From: Hyphomicrobiales bacterium
Lineage (GTDB): Bacteria; Pseudomonadota; Alphaproteobacteria; Rhizobiales; Beijerinckiaceae
DNA length: 64,000 bases
Assembly (NCBI GenBank): GCA_900470775.1
Contig: UCBZ01000004.1
Coordinates: forward strand, 38,057-102,056
Reading direction: 5' to 3'
The notes below the pieces were generated by a model. It had not been told where the DNA came from, did not search any database, and worked only from the letters and a program-made list of their open reading frames with translations. Within the stretch, counting starts at the first letter, position 1, and each line of letters starts with the position of its first letter. Below are positions 47,023 to 56,450 of the stretch, in pieces. A program made the position numbers and the translations under genes.

Positions 47023-47514
47023 TCAGGCCTGCCGCTCGACGAGAGCCGCGAGCTGTGCCGCCACCGTGCCCCAGCCGTCATGGAAGCCGAGTTCCTCATG
47101 CTTGACCCGGTCGGCGCCGTCCTTGTGCATGACATACGCCCCGTACTCGGTTCCGAGCGGATGATCCTTCAGCGTGATTACGGCGGTGATGAAGCCGCGC
47201 GGCGCAGGGCGCCAGCCGCCGACCAGCATGTTGGTGAAAACGATGCGTTCAGCCGGATCGACCGCCAGAAAGCAGGCGTCGAGATGGGGAGAAAAGGCGC
47301 TGCCGCCCTCGCTCATCAGCGTCTCGAAGGCGCCGCCCGCTCGCAAATCCATCGCCGCGACCCGGCATGTGGCGGGTGCGGGAATCCACCATTGCTCGAA
47401 GCGCCTGGGATCGGTCCATGCGGCCCAGACGGCGGCGCGGGGCGCTTTGATAATGCGCGACATCGTTAGATCGAGATCGGGCGATGGGGTCATGATGACG
47501 GGCGAGAGGGTCAT
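47023..47514 (-). CDS. SRPBCC (AHSA1-like) family protein
   Basis: A 163-aa Bet v 1-fold protein of the activator-of-Hsp90-like (AHSA1) bacterial group. It contains SRIIKAPRAAVWAAWTDPRRFEQWWIP at the start of the fold and ends EELGFHDGWGTVAAQLAALVE, the family C-terminal helix. The ATG at 47514 overlaps the ArsR gene stop (ATGA), so the two are coupled. ArsR-SRPBCC pairs are common and usually of unknown ligand. Confidence 0.88.
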   Translation of the reverse strand: MTLSPVIMTPSPDLDLTMSRIIKAPRAAVWAAWTDPRRFEQWWIPAPATCRVAAMDLRAGGAFETLMSEGGSAFSPHLDACFLAVDPAERIVFTNMLVGGWRPAPRGFITAVITLKDHPLGTEYGAYVMHKDGADRVKHEELGFHDGWGTVAAQLAALVERQA

Positions 47515-47849
47515 GGTGATGTGTCCTGCATGGTGATGACGAATTGCTCCAGCCGGTCGGCCCGGCCTTCCCAGATGGCCCGCTGCTGCGAGAGCCAGGT
47601 CTCGATGGTGGCGAAACGCTGCGGCTCGATGCTGCAATGGCGCACGCGCCCGGTCTTCTGCGTGCGGATCAGGCCGCTGCCCTCAAGCAGGCGGATATGT
47701 TTCATGAAGGAGGGCAGGGCCATGTCGAAGGGCCGGGCCAACTCGCCGATGCTGGCCGGCGCGCGGGCGAGCTGTCCGAGCACCGCGCGGCGTGTCGGGT
47801 CGGCGAGCGCCTGGAAGAGGTCGCTGAGCTCTTCGGAAAACTGATCCAT
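47511..47849 (-). CDS. ArsR-family transcriptional regulator
   Basis: A 112-aa winged-helix repressor. [21 protein letters not shown] is the ArsR entry helix pair, and the recognition region reads [30 protein letters not shown]. The ELCVCDL metal-binding cysteines of ArsR/SmtB are absent, as expected for the SRPBCC-linked subgroup that senses non-metal signals. The upstream region carries AGCTAAGTA (47852-47860) and AGCTAACTA (47885-47893) spaced 33 bp apart, plus TAAGT/ACTTA inverted arms, a plausible self-operator. Confidence 0.9.
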   Translation of the reverse strand: MDQFSEELSDLFQALADPTRRAVLGQLARAPASIGELARPFDMALPSFMKHIRLLEGSGLIRTQKTGRVRHCSIEPQRFATIETWLSQQRAIWEGRADRLEQFVITMQDTSP

Positions 47850-47851
47850 AA

Positions 47852-47895
47852 AGCTAAGTATCAGATGCCAACACTTATCTCAAGAGCTAACTATT
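47852..47895. promoter_or_regulatory. Candidate ArsR operator region
   Basis: Two direct copies of AGCTAA(G/C)TA at 47852-47860 and 47885-47893, 33 bp apart (about three helical turns). Between them, TAAGT (47855-47859) and ACTTA (47873-47877) are inverted. They begin three bases before the ArsR start codon on the minus strand. The second copy, AGCTAACTATT, shares 9 of 11 bases with AGTTAACTAAT at 41727-41737. Confidence 0.45.
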
Positions 47896-47999
47896 GGCCT
47901 ATTTCACGCGGCTCCCATGCCGCCTTGCGCGGGCGCGCATGGACCGCCGCCCGCCGCCCCGCTAAAGCTCTGCCGGAAGAGATCATCCGGGAGGCCGCC

Positions 48000-48773
48000 A
48001 TGGCTTATGAGACCATCCTCGTCGAGACCAAGGGCAAGGTTGGCGTCGTCACGCTGAATCGCCCCCAGGCGCTGAACGCGCTGAACGGCCAGCTCATCGC
48101 CGAGATCAACACGGCGCTCGACGGCTTCGAGAAGGATGCCGGCATCGGCTGCATCGTGCTCACCGGCTCGGAGAAGGCCTTCGCCGCCGGCGCCGACATC
48201 AAGGAGATGCAGTCCCGCACCTATCCCGAGACCTATCTCGACGACAAATTCGCCGAGTGGGACCGCATCAGTCAGCGCCGCAAGCCGATTATCGCAGGCG
48301 TCGCGGGCTTCGCGCTCGGTGGCGGCTGCGAACTCGCCATGATGTGCGATTTCATCATCGCCGCCGACAACGCCAAGTTCGGCCAGCCCGAGATCAATCT
48401 CGGCGTCATCCCCGGCGCCGGCGGCACGCAGCGTCTGACACGGGCGATCGGCAAGGCCAAAGCGATGGATCTCTGCCTCACCGGCCGGATGATGGACGTC
48501 AACGAAGCCGAACGCGCCGGGCTGGTGGCCCGCATCGTCCCGCTTGCCGATCTGATGGCCGAGGTGATGAAGGCGGCCGACGCCATCGCGGCGAAGTCGC
48601 TGCCTTCGGTGCTGATGGCGAAGGAGACGGTCAACCGCGCCTTCGAGGTCACGCTGGCCGAGGGCGTCCGCTTCGAGCGCCGCCTGTTCTCGTCGCTGTT
48701 TGCGACGCAGGACCAGAAGGAAGGCATGGCCGCCTTCGCTGAGAAGCGGAAGCCCGACTTCAAGAACAGCTGA
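48000..48773 (+). CDS. Enoyl-CoA hydratase
   Basis: Crotonase-fold enzyme hydrating 2-enoyl-CoA in fatty-acid beta-oxidation, 257 aa. The N-terminus has [20 protein letters not shown]. The oxyanion-hole segments are [12 protein letters not shown] and [14 protein letters not shown], with catalytic Glu in the GGCELA and [17 protein letters not shown] regions. The ATG at 48000 follows GGGAGG. It is divergent from the ArsR gene and 28 bp upstream of the threonine dehydratase gene. Its position just before rpsT-dnaA is common in Rhizobiales. Confidence 0.93.
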   Translation: MAYETILVETKGKVGVVTLNRPQALNALNGQLIAEINTALDGFEKDAGIGCIVLTGSEKAFAAGADIKEMQSRTYPETYLDDKFAEWDRISQRRKPIIAGVAGFALGGGCELAMMCDFIIAADNAKFGQPEINLGVIPGAGGTQRLTRAIGKAKAMDLCLTGRMMDVNEAERAGLVARIVPLADLMAEVMKAADAIAAKSLPSVLMAKETVNRAFEVTLAEGVRFERRLFSSLFATQDQKEGMAAFAEKRKPDFKNS

Positions 48774-48801
48774 CAAGCCCGTCCGACATGAGAGATCTGC
48801 G

Positions 48802-49797
48802 ATGACCATGACGATCAAGAGCCCCGAGGGGCTCACGCTGCCTGTTTATGCCGATGTCGAGACGGCAGCCGGGCGCATCAAAGGCGTGGCCCACCACACG
48901 CCGGCCCTGACCTCGCGCACCGCCAATGAGCGCACCGGCGCCAACCTGGTCTTCAAGCCCGAGAACCTGCAGCGCATGGGCGCCTTCAAGTTCCGCGGCG
49001 GCTACAATGCCATCGCGGCGCTCTCAGCCCAGCAGAAGAAGGCCGGCGTCGTCACCTTCTCCTCCGGCAACCATGCCCAGGCCATCGCCTATGCCGGCCG
49101 GCTGCTCGGCGTGCCCACGACCATCATCATGCCGCTGGATGCGCCTGCGGCGAAGGTGGCGGCGACGCGCGGCTATGGCGCCGAGATCATCACCTATGAT
49201 CGCTACAGTCAGGACCGGCTTGCGATCGGCACCGAGCTTGCGCAGACGCGCGGCCTCTCGCTGATCCCGCCTTACGACCATCCCGACGTCATCGCCGGCC
49301 AGGGCACGGTCGCCAAAGAGTTGATCGAGGATGCGGGCCCGCTCGACATCCTGCTGGTCTGCCTCGGCGGCGGCGGGCTTCTGGCGGGCTGCGCGCTGGC
49401 GGCCAAGGCGCTGAACCCGAGTTGCCGCGTCTTCGGCGTCGAGCCGGAAGCGGGAAATGACGGCCAGCAATCGCTGCGCTCGGGCAAGATCGTCAAGATC
49501 GCCGTGCCCAAGACCATCGCGGACGGCGCCCAGACGCCCTTCCTCGGCGACTACACCTTCCCGATCATCCAGGCTCTGGTCGAAGACATCGTCACGGTCA
49601 GCGACGACGCCCTGGTCGCGGCGATGCGCTTCTTCGCCGAGCGGTTGAAGCTCGTCGTCGAGCCGACGGGCTGCCTTGCTGCAGCCGCCGCCTTCACAGG
49701 CGCGGTTCCAGTCGAAGGCAAGCGCGTCGGAATCATCATCAGCGGCGGCAATGTCGATCTGGCGAGCTATGCCCGCTTCCTGACCTCTGCGAGCTGA
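48802..49797 (+). CDS. Threonine/serine dehydratase (PLP, fold type II)
   Basis: A 331-aa PLP enzyme deaminating threonine or serine to 2-oxobutyrate or pyruvate. The Schiff-base Lys is in MGAFKFRGGYNAI, with TFSSGNHAQAIAYAGRLLG as the substrate loop and LGGGGLLAGCALAAKAL as the phosphate loop. A C-terminal regulatory ACT domain is absent, so this is the catabolic/serine-racemase-like short form rather than biosynthetic IlvA. The start at 48802 follows GAGAG; ATG 48808 is an alternative. It is probably co-transcribed with the enoyl-CoA hydratase gene. Confidence 0.9.
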   Translation: MTMTIKSPEGLTLPVYADVETAAGRIKGVAHHTPALTSRTANERTGANLVFKPENLQRMGAFKFRGGYNAIAALSAQQKKAGVVTFSSGNHAQAIAYAGRLLGVPTTIIMPLDAPAAKVAATRGYGAEIITYDRYSQDRLAIGTELAQTRGLSLIPPYDHPDVIAGQGTVAKELIEDAGPLDILLVCLGGGGLLAGCALAAKALNPSCRVFGVEPEAGNDGQQSLRSGKIVKIAVPKTIADGAQTPFLGDYTFPIIQALVEDIVTVSDDALVAAMRFFAERLKLVVEPTGCLAAAAAFTGAVPVEGKRVGIIISGGNVDLASYARFLTSAS

Positions 49798-49843
49798 AAA
49801 GCGGCAAGCAACGCAGAATTCCGCGTCGAGCAGCAATTCCGCG

Positions 49844-49872
49844 TTGACGAGAACTGAGCTTGGCACTATACG
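49844..49872 (+). promoter_or_regulatory. Sigma-70-type promoter for rpsT
   Basis: TTGACG (49844-49849), a 17-base spacer and TATACG (49867-49872) give a strong vegetative promoter about 130 bp upstream of rpsT. The long leader is consistent with post-transcriptional feedback known for S20 in other bacteria, though no structure is obvious. Confidence 0.65.
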
Positions 49873-50000
49873 CCACCCACTCGCGACGGCCCGCGAAAGC
49901 ATCGGTCGGCGCTCACGCATTTCCATCACGGTAGCGGTCGGACCCCGCCAGGCAATTCGCCAGGCGCCCGAACGCGATGAAGCAGACGAGGACGTATCCG

Positions 50001-50267
50001 ATGGCCAATACGACGTCGGCCAAAAAGGCGACGCGCAAGATCGAGCGCCGCACCGAGGTCAACAAGGCGCGCCGTTCGCGGATGCGCACCTTCCTGCGCA
50101 AAGTCGAGGAGGCGATCGCCTCCGGCGACAAGGGCGCCGCCGCCGACGCCTTGAAGGCCGCCCAGCCCGAGATCATGCGCGCGGCCCAGAAGGGCATCGT
50201 TCACAAGAACACCGCCTCGCGGAAGGTCTCGCGCCTGGCGCATCGGATCGGCGCTCTCGCCTCCTGA
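50001..50267 (+). CDS. rpsT: 30S ribosomal protein S20
   Basis: Primary 16S rRNA-binding protein of the small subunit, 88 aa. It begins [27 protein letters not shown] and ends with the [16 protein letters not shown] signature, both textbook for S20. The ATG at 50001 was chosen over an ATG 8 codons upstream because S20 starts with MANT/MANI after a short leader. A strong terminator follows directly. rpsT next to dnaA is typical of Rhizobiales. Confidence 0.97.
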   Translation: MANTTSAKKATRKIERRTEVNKARRSRMRTFLRKVEEAIASGDKGAAADALKAAQPEIMRAAQKGIVHKNTASRKVSRLAHRIGALAS

Positions 50268-50300
50268 TTGCCGCCTGCGACACATCACATGATGGTTTGA

Positions 50301-50328
50301 AAAAGCCCGGCCTCGCGCCGGGCTTTTT
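50301..50328 (+). terminator. Intrinsic terminator of rpsT
   Basis: AAAAGCCCGGC (50301-50311), a 5-base loop, GCCGGGCTTTT (50317-50327), then a further T. It is a perfect 11-bp stem with a T-run, 33 bp after the rpsT stop. Confidence 0.93.
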
Positions 50329-50330
50329 GC

Positions 50331-51039
50331 TGTCTGCAAGCCGGCTCGTTGCGCTTCTGCAACACTCCCCCGATCATCAAATGGGAGCGTCGGAGAGCAC
50401 GATTCCGTAACGTTTCCGAAGCTTTAGGGACTTGACTCCCGGGAGCCTTTCAAGGTCGCAAATAGGCCATTTGAACGGCCGGGACCGCGCAGTGAAAGCG
50501 CTTATTTTTCATGAGTTTAGCGGGCAAAGGATTTCTCCTCCGGGAATCATGGCGACTCAGGGGCACCGCGCCGGCCCGCCCGAAAAAAAAGATTCGGGTC
50601 CCTTGCTGCATCGGCCTGGTAAAGAAAATCTTAAGTCCCACAGGCAATTGAGAGCCGGCTGCCGGTAGGTCACGAAGCCCCCTGCAAGGGGTGACTCCGG
50701 GGAGCCGGACGAAGGGGATATTGCAGCCCTTCGAGAGCGCCCTGTAAGGTCTTTTTCAACGCCGGTCGGACAGCGATGGCCACCCGGCGTTTCCACAAGA
50801 TTATCGGTTTTTGGCTCGCGACCTGGAGGTTGGAGGATGCGGCTCTTTGTCTTGATAAGCTGAGATGAAGTGCGGCTTCGTCCTACGACGAGCCATTCAA
50901 GCCTAATCGATCATATCGGATCGGGGAACCGGCGGGCGGTCACGCTCGCGGGAACCCTTCTCCTTTGACCGGACAGAACAGCACCGGTCCGGCGGCCACT
51001 TCGTGGCCGTCGTGGCCAGGCGCGTGAATTTTCGAAGAA
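50331..51039. promoter_or_regulatory. dnaA upstream control region with clustered GANTC sites; possible origin-proximal region
   Basis: About 710 bp without a gene. Six GANTC sites (the CcrM methylation target) fall within 297 bp, at 50401, 50434, 50544, 50554, 50591 and 50693; random expectation at this base composition is about one per 320 bp. No perfect TTATCCACA DnaA box is seen; TTTCCACAA at about 50790 is a weak variant. AT-richer tracts occur at 50490-50540 and 50622-50635. The arrangement suits cell-cycle control of dnaA as in Caulobacter. Whether replication starts here cannot be decided, because in many alphaproteobacteria oriC lies near hemE instead. Confidence 0.5.
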
Positions 51040-52587
51040 ATGGGGCAAATGATGTTCGAGCGGCAGCAAATGGGCGAAGCGGTAGAGGTTGCGTCGGCGT
51101 CGATGGTGGCAGCGCTGGTGGAATCGCGGCCGGCCGATTTGGATCCTGTGCCGGTGGCGATGCAGGCCTCTCCGGCGGAAGCCTGGGACCGCGTGCGGCG
51201 GCGTCTGCGGGCTGAGCTTGGCGAGGACGTGTTCTCGAGCTGGTTCGCCCGCGTCGAGCTCGGCGCCATCGTCGATGGCGTCGCCTATCTCACCGTGCCG
51301 ACCCGCTTCCTGAAGAGCTGGCTCGAGGCCCATTATGCCGAGCGGCTGCGGGTCAACTGCATGGCCGAGCTGCCTGCCCTCAACGGCATCATGCTGTCGG
51401 TGCGCCAGGTTTCCCGCGACATGTCCCAGCAGCCCCCGGCCGAGATCGTCGCCCTGCGTAGCCGCCCGGCGACCGCCGCCCCCGCCGAGCCCAGGCCCGT
51501 CCAGGCTGGCCTCCGGGCCGAGCCCTGCGAGCGTGATCTGGTCGATGCCTGCGGCACGCTGCTCGACCGCCGGATGAACTTCCAGGCCTTCATCGTCGGC
51601 AAGTCGAACCAGCTCGCCTTTGCCGCGGCCGAGCGCATCGCGGCGGCACCGGCCGGCACCGCGCCCTACAACCCGCTCTACATTCATGCCGGCGTCGGGC
51701 TGGGCAAAACGCATCTGCTCCAGGCGATCGCCCAGGAGGCGCGCAGCCAGGGCAAGCGCGTCGCCTATTTCACCGCGGATCGCTTCATGTACGGCTTCGT
51801 CGCCGCGCTGAAGTCGCAGACGGCTCTCGCCTTCAAGGAGAAGCTGCGCGGCATCGACCTGCTCGTCGTCGATGACGTCCAGTTCATCCAGGGCAAGTCG
51901 ATCCAGCAGGAGTTCGGCCACACGATCAACGCGCTGATCGATGCCGGCAAGCAGATTGTCGTCGCCGGCGACCGGCTCGCCAATGATCTCGAAGCCCTGG
52001 ACGAGCGCATCCGCTCGCGTCTCGGCGGCGGGCTCGTGGTCGAGGTCGGCGATCTCGACGAGGCGCTGCGGGCCAAGATCCTGGCGAACCGGCTGGAGAC
52101 GCTGCACGCCGCCCATCCGAACTTCCACGTCAATCCCGATGTGGTGTCCTATGTCGCCCGCGTCGTCGCCACCAATGGCCGCGATCTGGACGGCGCCGCC
52201 AACCGCCTGCTCGCCCATGCGACGCTGTCGGGCCAGCCGGTCTCGCTGGAGACGGCGGAGGCTGCGATCCGCGATCTGGTGCGCACCCGCGAGCCGCGCC
52301 GGGTCAAGATCGAGGACATCCAGAAGCTGGTCGCGACCCGCTACAATGTCAGCCGCGCCGACATCCTCTCGGAGCGCCGCACCGCCGCCGTGGTCAAGCC
52401 GCGCCAGATCGCGATGTATCTCTCCAAGGCGCTGACGCCACGCTCCCTGCCCGAGATCGGCAGGCGCTTCGGCGGGCGTGACCACACCACGGTCCTCCAC
52501 GCCGTCCGCAAGATCGAGAAGGCGATCACCGAGGATCGCTCGCTGCATGACGAGGTCGATCTGCTGAAGCGCATGCTGCAGGAGTGA
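51040..52587 (+). CDS. dnaA: Chromosomal replication initiator protein DnaA
   Basis: AAA+ initiator that binds DnaA boxes and opens the origin, 515 aa. Domain I is about 45-115 (AWDRVRRRLRAELGEDVFSSWFARV), followed by a Pro/Ala-rich domain II. The AAA+ domain has Walker A GVGLGKTHLLQA, Walker B LLVVDDVQFIQGK and the arginine-finger region LDERIRSRL. Domain IV ends with the signature GRDHTTVLHAVRKIEKAI. The N-terminus is extended by about 40 residues. The start may be 51040, 51049 or 51052. dnaN follows after 203 bp with no gene between. Confidence 0.97.
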   Translation: MGQMMFERQQMGEAVEVASASMVAALVESRPADLDPVPVAMQASPAEAWDRVRRRLRAELGEDVFSSWFARVELGAIVDGVAYLTVPTRFLKSWLEAHYAERLRVNCMAELPALNGIMLSVRQVSRDMSQQPPAEIVALRSRPATAAPAEPRPVQAGLRAEPCERDLVDACGTLLDRRMNFQAFIVGKSNQLAFAAAERIAAAPAGTAPYNPLYIHAGVGLGKTHLLQAIAQEARSQGKRVAYFTADRFMYGFVAALKSQTALAFKEKLRGIDLLVVDDVQFIQGKSIQQEFGHTINALIDAGKQIVVAGDRLANDLEALDERIRSRLGGGLVVEVGDLDEALRAKILANRLETLHAAHPNFHVNPDVVSYVARVVATNGRDLDGAANRLLAHATLSGQPVSLETAEAAIRDLVRTREPRRVKIEDIQKLVATRYNVSRADILSERRTAAVVKPRQIAMYLSKALTPRSLPEIGRRFGGRDHTTVLHAVRKIEKAITEDRSLHDEVDLLKRMLQE

Positions 52588-52790
52588 GCGCCCGTCGTAG
52601 CGGTCCTGGCGCCGCCCCCGGTAGGTGGGCGACGCTTCTCGGCCGTGCGACATTTGGCCGTGCGATCTTTGACTGTGGGCTGAAGCGGCCGCTGCCCTTG
52701 CGCCTGCCGCCGGGCTCCGGCAATGTCGCGGGCCATTCCGCCGCCCGCGCACTCGCTGCGGGCGCCAGCACGCCAGAAGACTAAAACGCG

Positions 52791-53906
52791 ATGAAGGTCA
52801 CTGTCGAACGTTCCACCCTGCTGAAGTCGCTGGGCCATGTGCATCGCGTGGTCGAGCGCCGCAACACCATTCCGATCCTGTCGAACCTCCTGCTCAGCGG
52901 CACCGAAGCCGGCCTGAAGCTGAAGGCGACCGACCTCGACATCGAGGTGGTCGAGACGGTCGCGGCGGATGTCGCCGAGCCCGGCGCGACCACGGTGCCG
53001 GCCCATACGCTCTACGACATCGTGCGCAAGCTGCCCGACGGCGCCCAGGTTTCGCTTGAGACCACCGGCGAAACCGGGCTCGTGCTGCGCTCGGGCCGCT
53101 CGCGCTTCCAGCTCCAGACCCTGCCGGAGAGTGATTTCCCCGACATCACCGCCGGCGAGATGGCGCATCGCTTCTCGCTGCCATCGGGCGAGTTCAAGCG
53201 CCTGATCGACAAGACCCAGTTCGCGATCTCGACCGAGGAGACGCGCTACTACCTCAACGGCATCTATCTCCACACCATCGACGTCGACGGGCGCCCGGTC
53301 CTGCGCGCTGTTGCGACCGACGGACACCGCCTGGCCCGCGTCGATACGGCTGCACCGCAGGGTGCCGTCGGCATGCCCGGCGTCATCGTGCCGCGCAAGG
53401 CCGTGTCCGAAATCCAGAAGCTGCTCGAGGATGGCGAGAGCGAGGTCACGATCGAACTCTCCGCCACCAAGATCCGCGTCGCCACCGCCGATGTGGTGCT
53501 GACCTCGAAGCTGATCGACGGCACCTTCCCCGATTATCAGCGCGTCATCCCCTCCGGCAACGACAAGCGCCTGACGGTCGACAGGGGAGATTTTGCGGCC
53601 TCCGTCGACCGCGTCTCGACGATTTCCTCCGAGCGCGGCCGGGCCGTGAAGCTCTCCATGGCCGATGGCCGGATGACGCTCTCGGTGACCAATCCCGATT
53701 CCGGCTCGGCGACCGAGGAGATCGAGGTCGATTACGATGCAAGTCCGCTCGATATCGGCTTCAACGCCCGCTATCTGATGGATATCGCCGCCCAGCTCGA
53801 TGGCGACACCGCCTTGCTCAAGCTCGCCGATCCCGGCTCGCCGACCGTGATCCAGGATCGCGAGGGGGCGTCGGCGCTCTATGTGCTGATGCCGATGCGC
53901 GTCTAG
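52791..53906 (+). CDS. dnaN: DNA polymerase III beta subunit (sliding clamp)
   Basis: Ring-shaped processivity clamp, 371 aa with three repeated domains. It starts MKVTVERSTLLKSLGHVHRVVERRNTIPILSN and ends with the C-terminal peptide-binding pocket segment VLMPMRV, close to the canonical MPMRL/I ending. FAISTEETRYYLNGIYLH marks the second domain. It lies between dnaA and recF (14-bp gap), the standard order. Confidence 0.97.
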   Translation: MKVTVERSTLLKSLGHVHRVVERRNTIPILSNLLLSGTEAGLKLKATDLDIEVVETVAADVAEPGATTVPAHTLYDIVRKLPDGAQVSLETTGETGLVLRSGRSRFQLQTLPESDFPDITAGEMAHRFSLPSGEFKRLIDKTQFAISTEETRYYLNGIYLHTIDVDGRPVLRAVATDGHRLARVDTAAPQGAVGMPGVIVPRKAVSEIQKLLEDGESEVTIELSATKIRVATADVVLTSKLIDGTFPDYQRVIPSGNDKRLTVDRGDFAASVDRVSTISSERGRAVKLSMADGRMTLSVTNPDSGSATEEIEVDYDASPLDIGFNARYLMDIAAQLDGDTALLKLADPGSPTVIQDREGASALYVLMPMRV

Positions 53907-53920
53907 GCAGCTTTGCTGCC

Positions 53921-55048
53921 ATGGCCGCCGTCGCGCGACTGATCCTTCAGGATTTCCGTTCCTATCAGGCCCTCGATCTCGCGATCGGGGGCCAAATCAT
54001 TGCGTTGATCGGCGAGAACGGCGCCGGCAAGACCAATATCCTCGAAGCGCTCTCGCTGTTCTCGCCCGGTCGCGGCCTGCGCCGGGCCGATCTCGCCGAC
54101 ATGGCCCGTCAGGATGGCGACGGCGCCTTCGCCGCCTCAATCACGCTCGGTGAGGACGGTTCGCGGCTCGGCGTCGGGCTGGGTCCTGCCGATGCCGAGG
54201 GCAAGCGGGCAAGGCTGACCCGGATCGACGGCGCCCCTGCCGGCTCGGCGCTCGCCTTCAGCGAGCATTTGCGCGTCGTCTGGCTGACGCCGGATCTCGA
54301 CGGCCTGTTTCGCGGCGCGGCTGGCGACCGGCGCCGTTTCCTCGACCGGCTGGTGCTGGCGGTCGATCCAGCCCATGCGGCGCGCTCGAACGCGCTGGAG
54401 CGGTCGCTACGCTCGCGCAACCGCATTCTCGAGGAGAATCCCGGCCAGATTCAGTGGCTCGACGCGATCGAACGCGAAATCGCCGAACTCGGCGTCGCGG
54501 TGGCGGCCGCACGAGCCGAGACGGTGGCGCGCTTGTCGGCGATCATCGCCGAGACGCGGGACGAGGCCTCACCCTTCCCCCATGCCGGCATCGCGCTGTC
54601 CGGCGAGATCGACCTTCTCGTCTCACGCGGCGCGGCGCTCGACGCCGAGGACGGCTACCGGGCGCTGCTGCGCCAGGGCCGCGCCCGCGACCGCGCGGCA
54701 GGCCGGACCCTGACCGGCCCGCAGGCCTCGGACCTCGAGGTCCGCCACGGTCCCAAGGGCATTGCGGCAGGCCAGGGTTCGACCGGCGAGCAGAAGGCCT
54801 TGCTGATCGGGCTCGTCCTCGCCCATGCCAGGCTGGTCGCGGCCATGAGCGGCCTGAGCCCACTCGTCCTGCTCGACGAGATCGCCGCCCATCTCGATCC
54901 GCGCCGACGTGCGGCGCTCTATGAGGGGCTGACGGCGCTGGGCTGTCAGGTCTGGATGACGGGTGCGGATCCGGCACTGTTTTCCGAGCTCCCGCAGGGC
55001 TCGCAGAGGCTGGCGGTCAGGACGGGACAGGTCGAAAGCCTCGATTGA
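53921..55048 (+). CDS. recF: DNA replication and repair protein RecF
   Basis: SMC-like ATPase that helps load RecA at gaps, 375 aa. RLILQDFRSYQALDL is the family N-terminus, Walker A is GENGAGKTNILEALSLF, the signature region is STGEQKALLIGLVLAHA and Walker B is VLLDEIAAHLDPRRR. The 14-bp gap to dnaN implies co-transcription. In most alphaproteobacteria gyrB follows; here three other genes intervene. Confidence 0.95.
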   Translation: MAAVARLILQDFRSYQALDLAIGGQIIALIGENGAGKTNILEALSLFSPGRGLRRADLADMARQDGDGAFAASITLGEDGSRLGVGLGPADAEGKRARLTRIDGAPAGSALAFSEHLRVVWLTPDLDGLFRGAAGDRRRFLDRLVLAVDPAHAARSNALERSLRSRNRILEENPGQIQWLDAIEREIAELGVAVAAARAETVARLSAIIAETRDEASPFPHAGIALSGEIDLLVSRGAALDAEDGYRALLRQGRARDRAAGRTLTGPQASDLEVRHGPKGIAAGQGSTGEQKALLIGLVLAHARLVAAMSGLSPLVLLDEIAAHLDPRRRAALYEGLTALGCQVWMTGADPALFSELPQGSQRLAVRTGQVESLD

Positions 55049-55119
55049 AATGTCCTTGGCCGCTGCCGTCGCGTCATGGTTGATCAGCGGTTAACCATTC
55101 CGTGCCAGTTTCTTCAGCC

Positions 55120-56445
55120 ATGCAGCCGTCCCCGAACATGTTCTCGACGTCGGAGAAAGAGGTCGCGAGCCGTCTGCTCGCGCTGCTGACGCCGCATTTC
55201 GATTCCTCGATCGAAAAGCTCTACAGTTCGACCTTCGGTCGCGACAAACTCAACCAGGATCGTCAGCTTCATGGCGACGAGCAGGCAAAGTACCGCCTGC
55301 TCTTCAGCCTGCAGTTCGATGAGCGCTACGTCGCCGCCAAGCGGCGCATCGTCGCGCGCGCGAACCGCAACGACATCGCGCTCGCCGACTACCCGCTGTT
55401 CTTTCTGGAGGATTTTTCCAACTTTTCGGCGGTGATCGTCTCGCGCTGGAAGCGGCGCTGGGGGCCGATCGACGAGGCGCTGCGCGTCTTCTGCAAGCTG
55501 ATGCTGACGGATATCTCCTACTCCATCGCCCGTTTCGACGAGGCGATCGACCTGCAGACGGCCGAACGGATCGGACTGGTCGAACAGGCTTTCCGAAACG
55601 GCATCGCCGAGCGCATCTCCGCGATCGAGGTGAGCATGGGCGATATTTCCGGCTTCTCGAGCGAGCTGTCGGCAAAGGCCAGCGAAACACTGTCTGCCGT
55701 CGCCGAAACCCAGCGCAGGCCCGAGCAGGTCGCGGCCTCCGTGGCCGAGATCGTCTCCGCCACCCGTGCCTTCGGTGCATCCTGCGCCGAGATCACGGTC
55801 GAGACGGCGCAGTCCAGCCGGGCGGCGGACGAGGCCGGCGCCGGCTGCGAGGCCATCGCCAGCAATGTCGCGATGCTCCGCCAGGCCAATGGCCGCATCG
55901 GCAATGTCGTCGAGCTGATCCGCTACCTCGCGGCGCAGACCAATCTGCTCGCGCTCAATGCCACCATCGAGGCTGCACGGGCCGGCGAGGCCGGGCGCGG
56001 CTTCGCCGTGGTGGCCGCCGAGGTCAAGTCGCTGGCAACGGCGACGAACAGCGCCATCGAAACGATCCGCCACGGCATCGACGAGGTGGTGAGCGCGAGC
56101 CTCGCCATCGACGGCGCGGTCGTGCAGCTCGGCAGCACCATGCAAGCGATGCAGGCCAGCGCCCGGCTCGTGGCCCAATCGGCCGAGGGCCAGCATGAGA
56201 GGATCGAGGCGGTGGCGGCCCAGGCCGAGACCTCCTCCCTCGGTGTCGATGAAATCGCGCGCCATGCCGCATTGGTCGAAGGGCTGGCGGGGGAGGCCGC
56301 CGACCTCGCCCGGCAGACCGACGAGCGCATCAAGGCGACCTCCCGCCTGGCCCAGGATCTGGAGCGCTCGATCGCCACGTTCCTGGGCGAGGTCGCGCAG
56401 GCGCGCACCGAGAGGCATCGCAGCGTCCTGCGGGACGCAGGCTGA
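55120..56445 (+). CDS. Soluble protoglobin-like methyl-accepting chemotaxis protein
   Basis: A 441-aa cytoplasmic chemoreceptor-like protein without transmembrane segments or HAMP. Residues about 1-140 resemble a globin-sensor/protoglobin fold ([43 protein letters not shown]). Where globin-coupled sensors carry the proximal heme His (about six residues after FDxxYxxxxxRI), this protein has Ala81 within IVARANRND; only H26 and H51 occur in the domain. The signalling tip is canonical: [33 protein letters not shown]. No CheR-docking pentapeptide ends the protein. The start could also be GTG 55102 or ATG 55138. It sits between recF and gyrB, far from any che genes in view. Confidence 0.85.
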   Translation: MQPSPNMFSTSEKEVASRLLALLTPHFDSSIEKLYSSTFGRDKLNQDRQLHGDEQAKYRLLFSLQFDERYVAAKRRIVARANRNDIALADYPLFFLEDFSNFSAVIVSRWKRRWGPIDEALRVFCKLMLTDISYSIARFDEAIDLQTAERIGLVEQAFRNGIAERISAIEVSMGDISGFSSELSAKASETLSAVAETQRRPEQVAASVAEIVSATRAFGASCAEITVETAQSSRAADEAGAGCEAIASNVAMLRQANGRIGNVVELIRYLAAQTNLLALNATIEAARAGEAGRGFAVVAAEVKSLATATNSAIETIRHGIDEVVSASLAIDGAVVQLGSTMQAMQASARLVAQSAEGQHERIEAVAAQAETSSLGVDEIARHAALVEGLAGEAADLARQTDERIKATSRLAQDLERSIATFLGEVAQARTERHRSVLRDAG

Positions 56446-56450
56446 GCCTC

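Noticed and set aside
50785..50800. Possible DnaA box (TTTCCACAA) near dnaA
   Set aside because: It deviates from TTATCCACA at two positions and stands alone, so it does not by itself support an origin.
50911..52752. A 613-codon open frame on the minus strand opposite dnaA
   Set aside because: It mirrors dnaA codon structure in a high-GC genome, has Arg/Asp/Gly-rich low-complexity translation and no recognisable domain.
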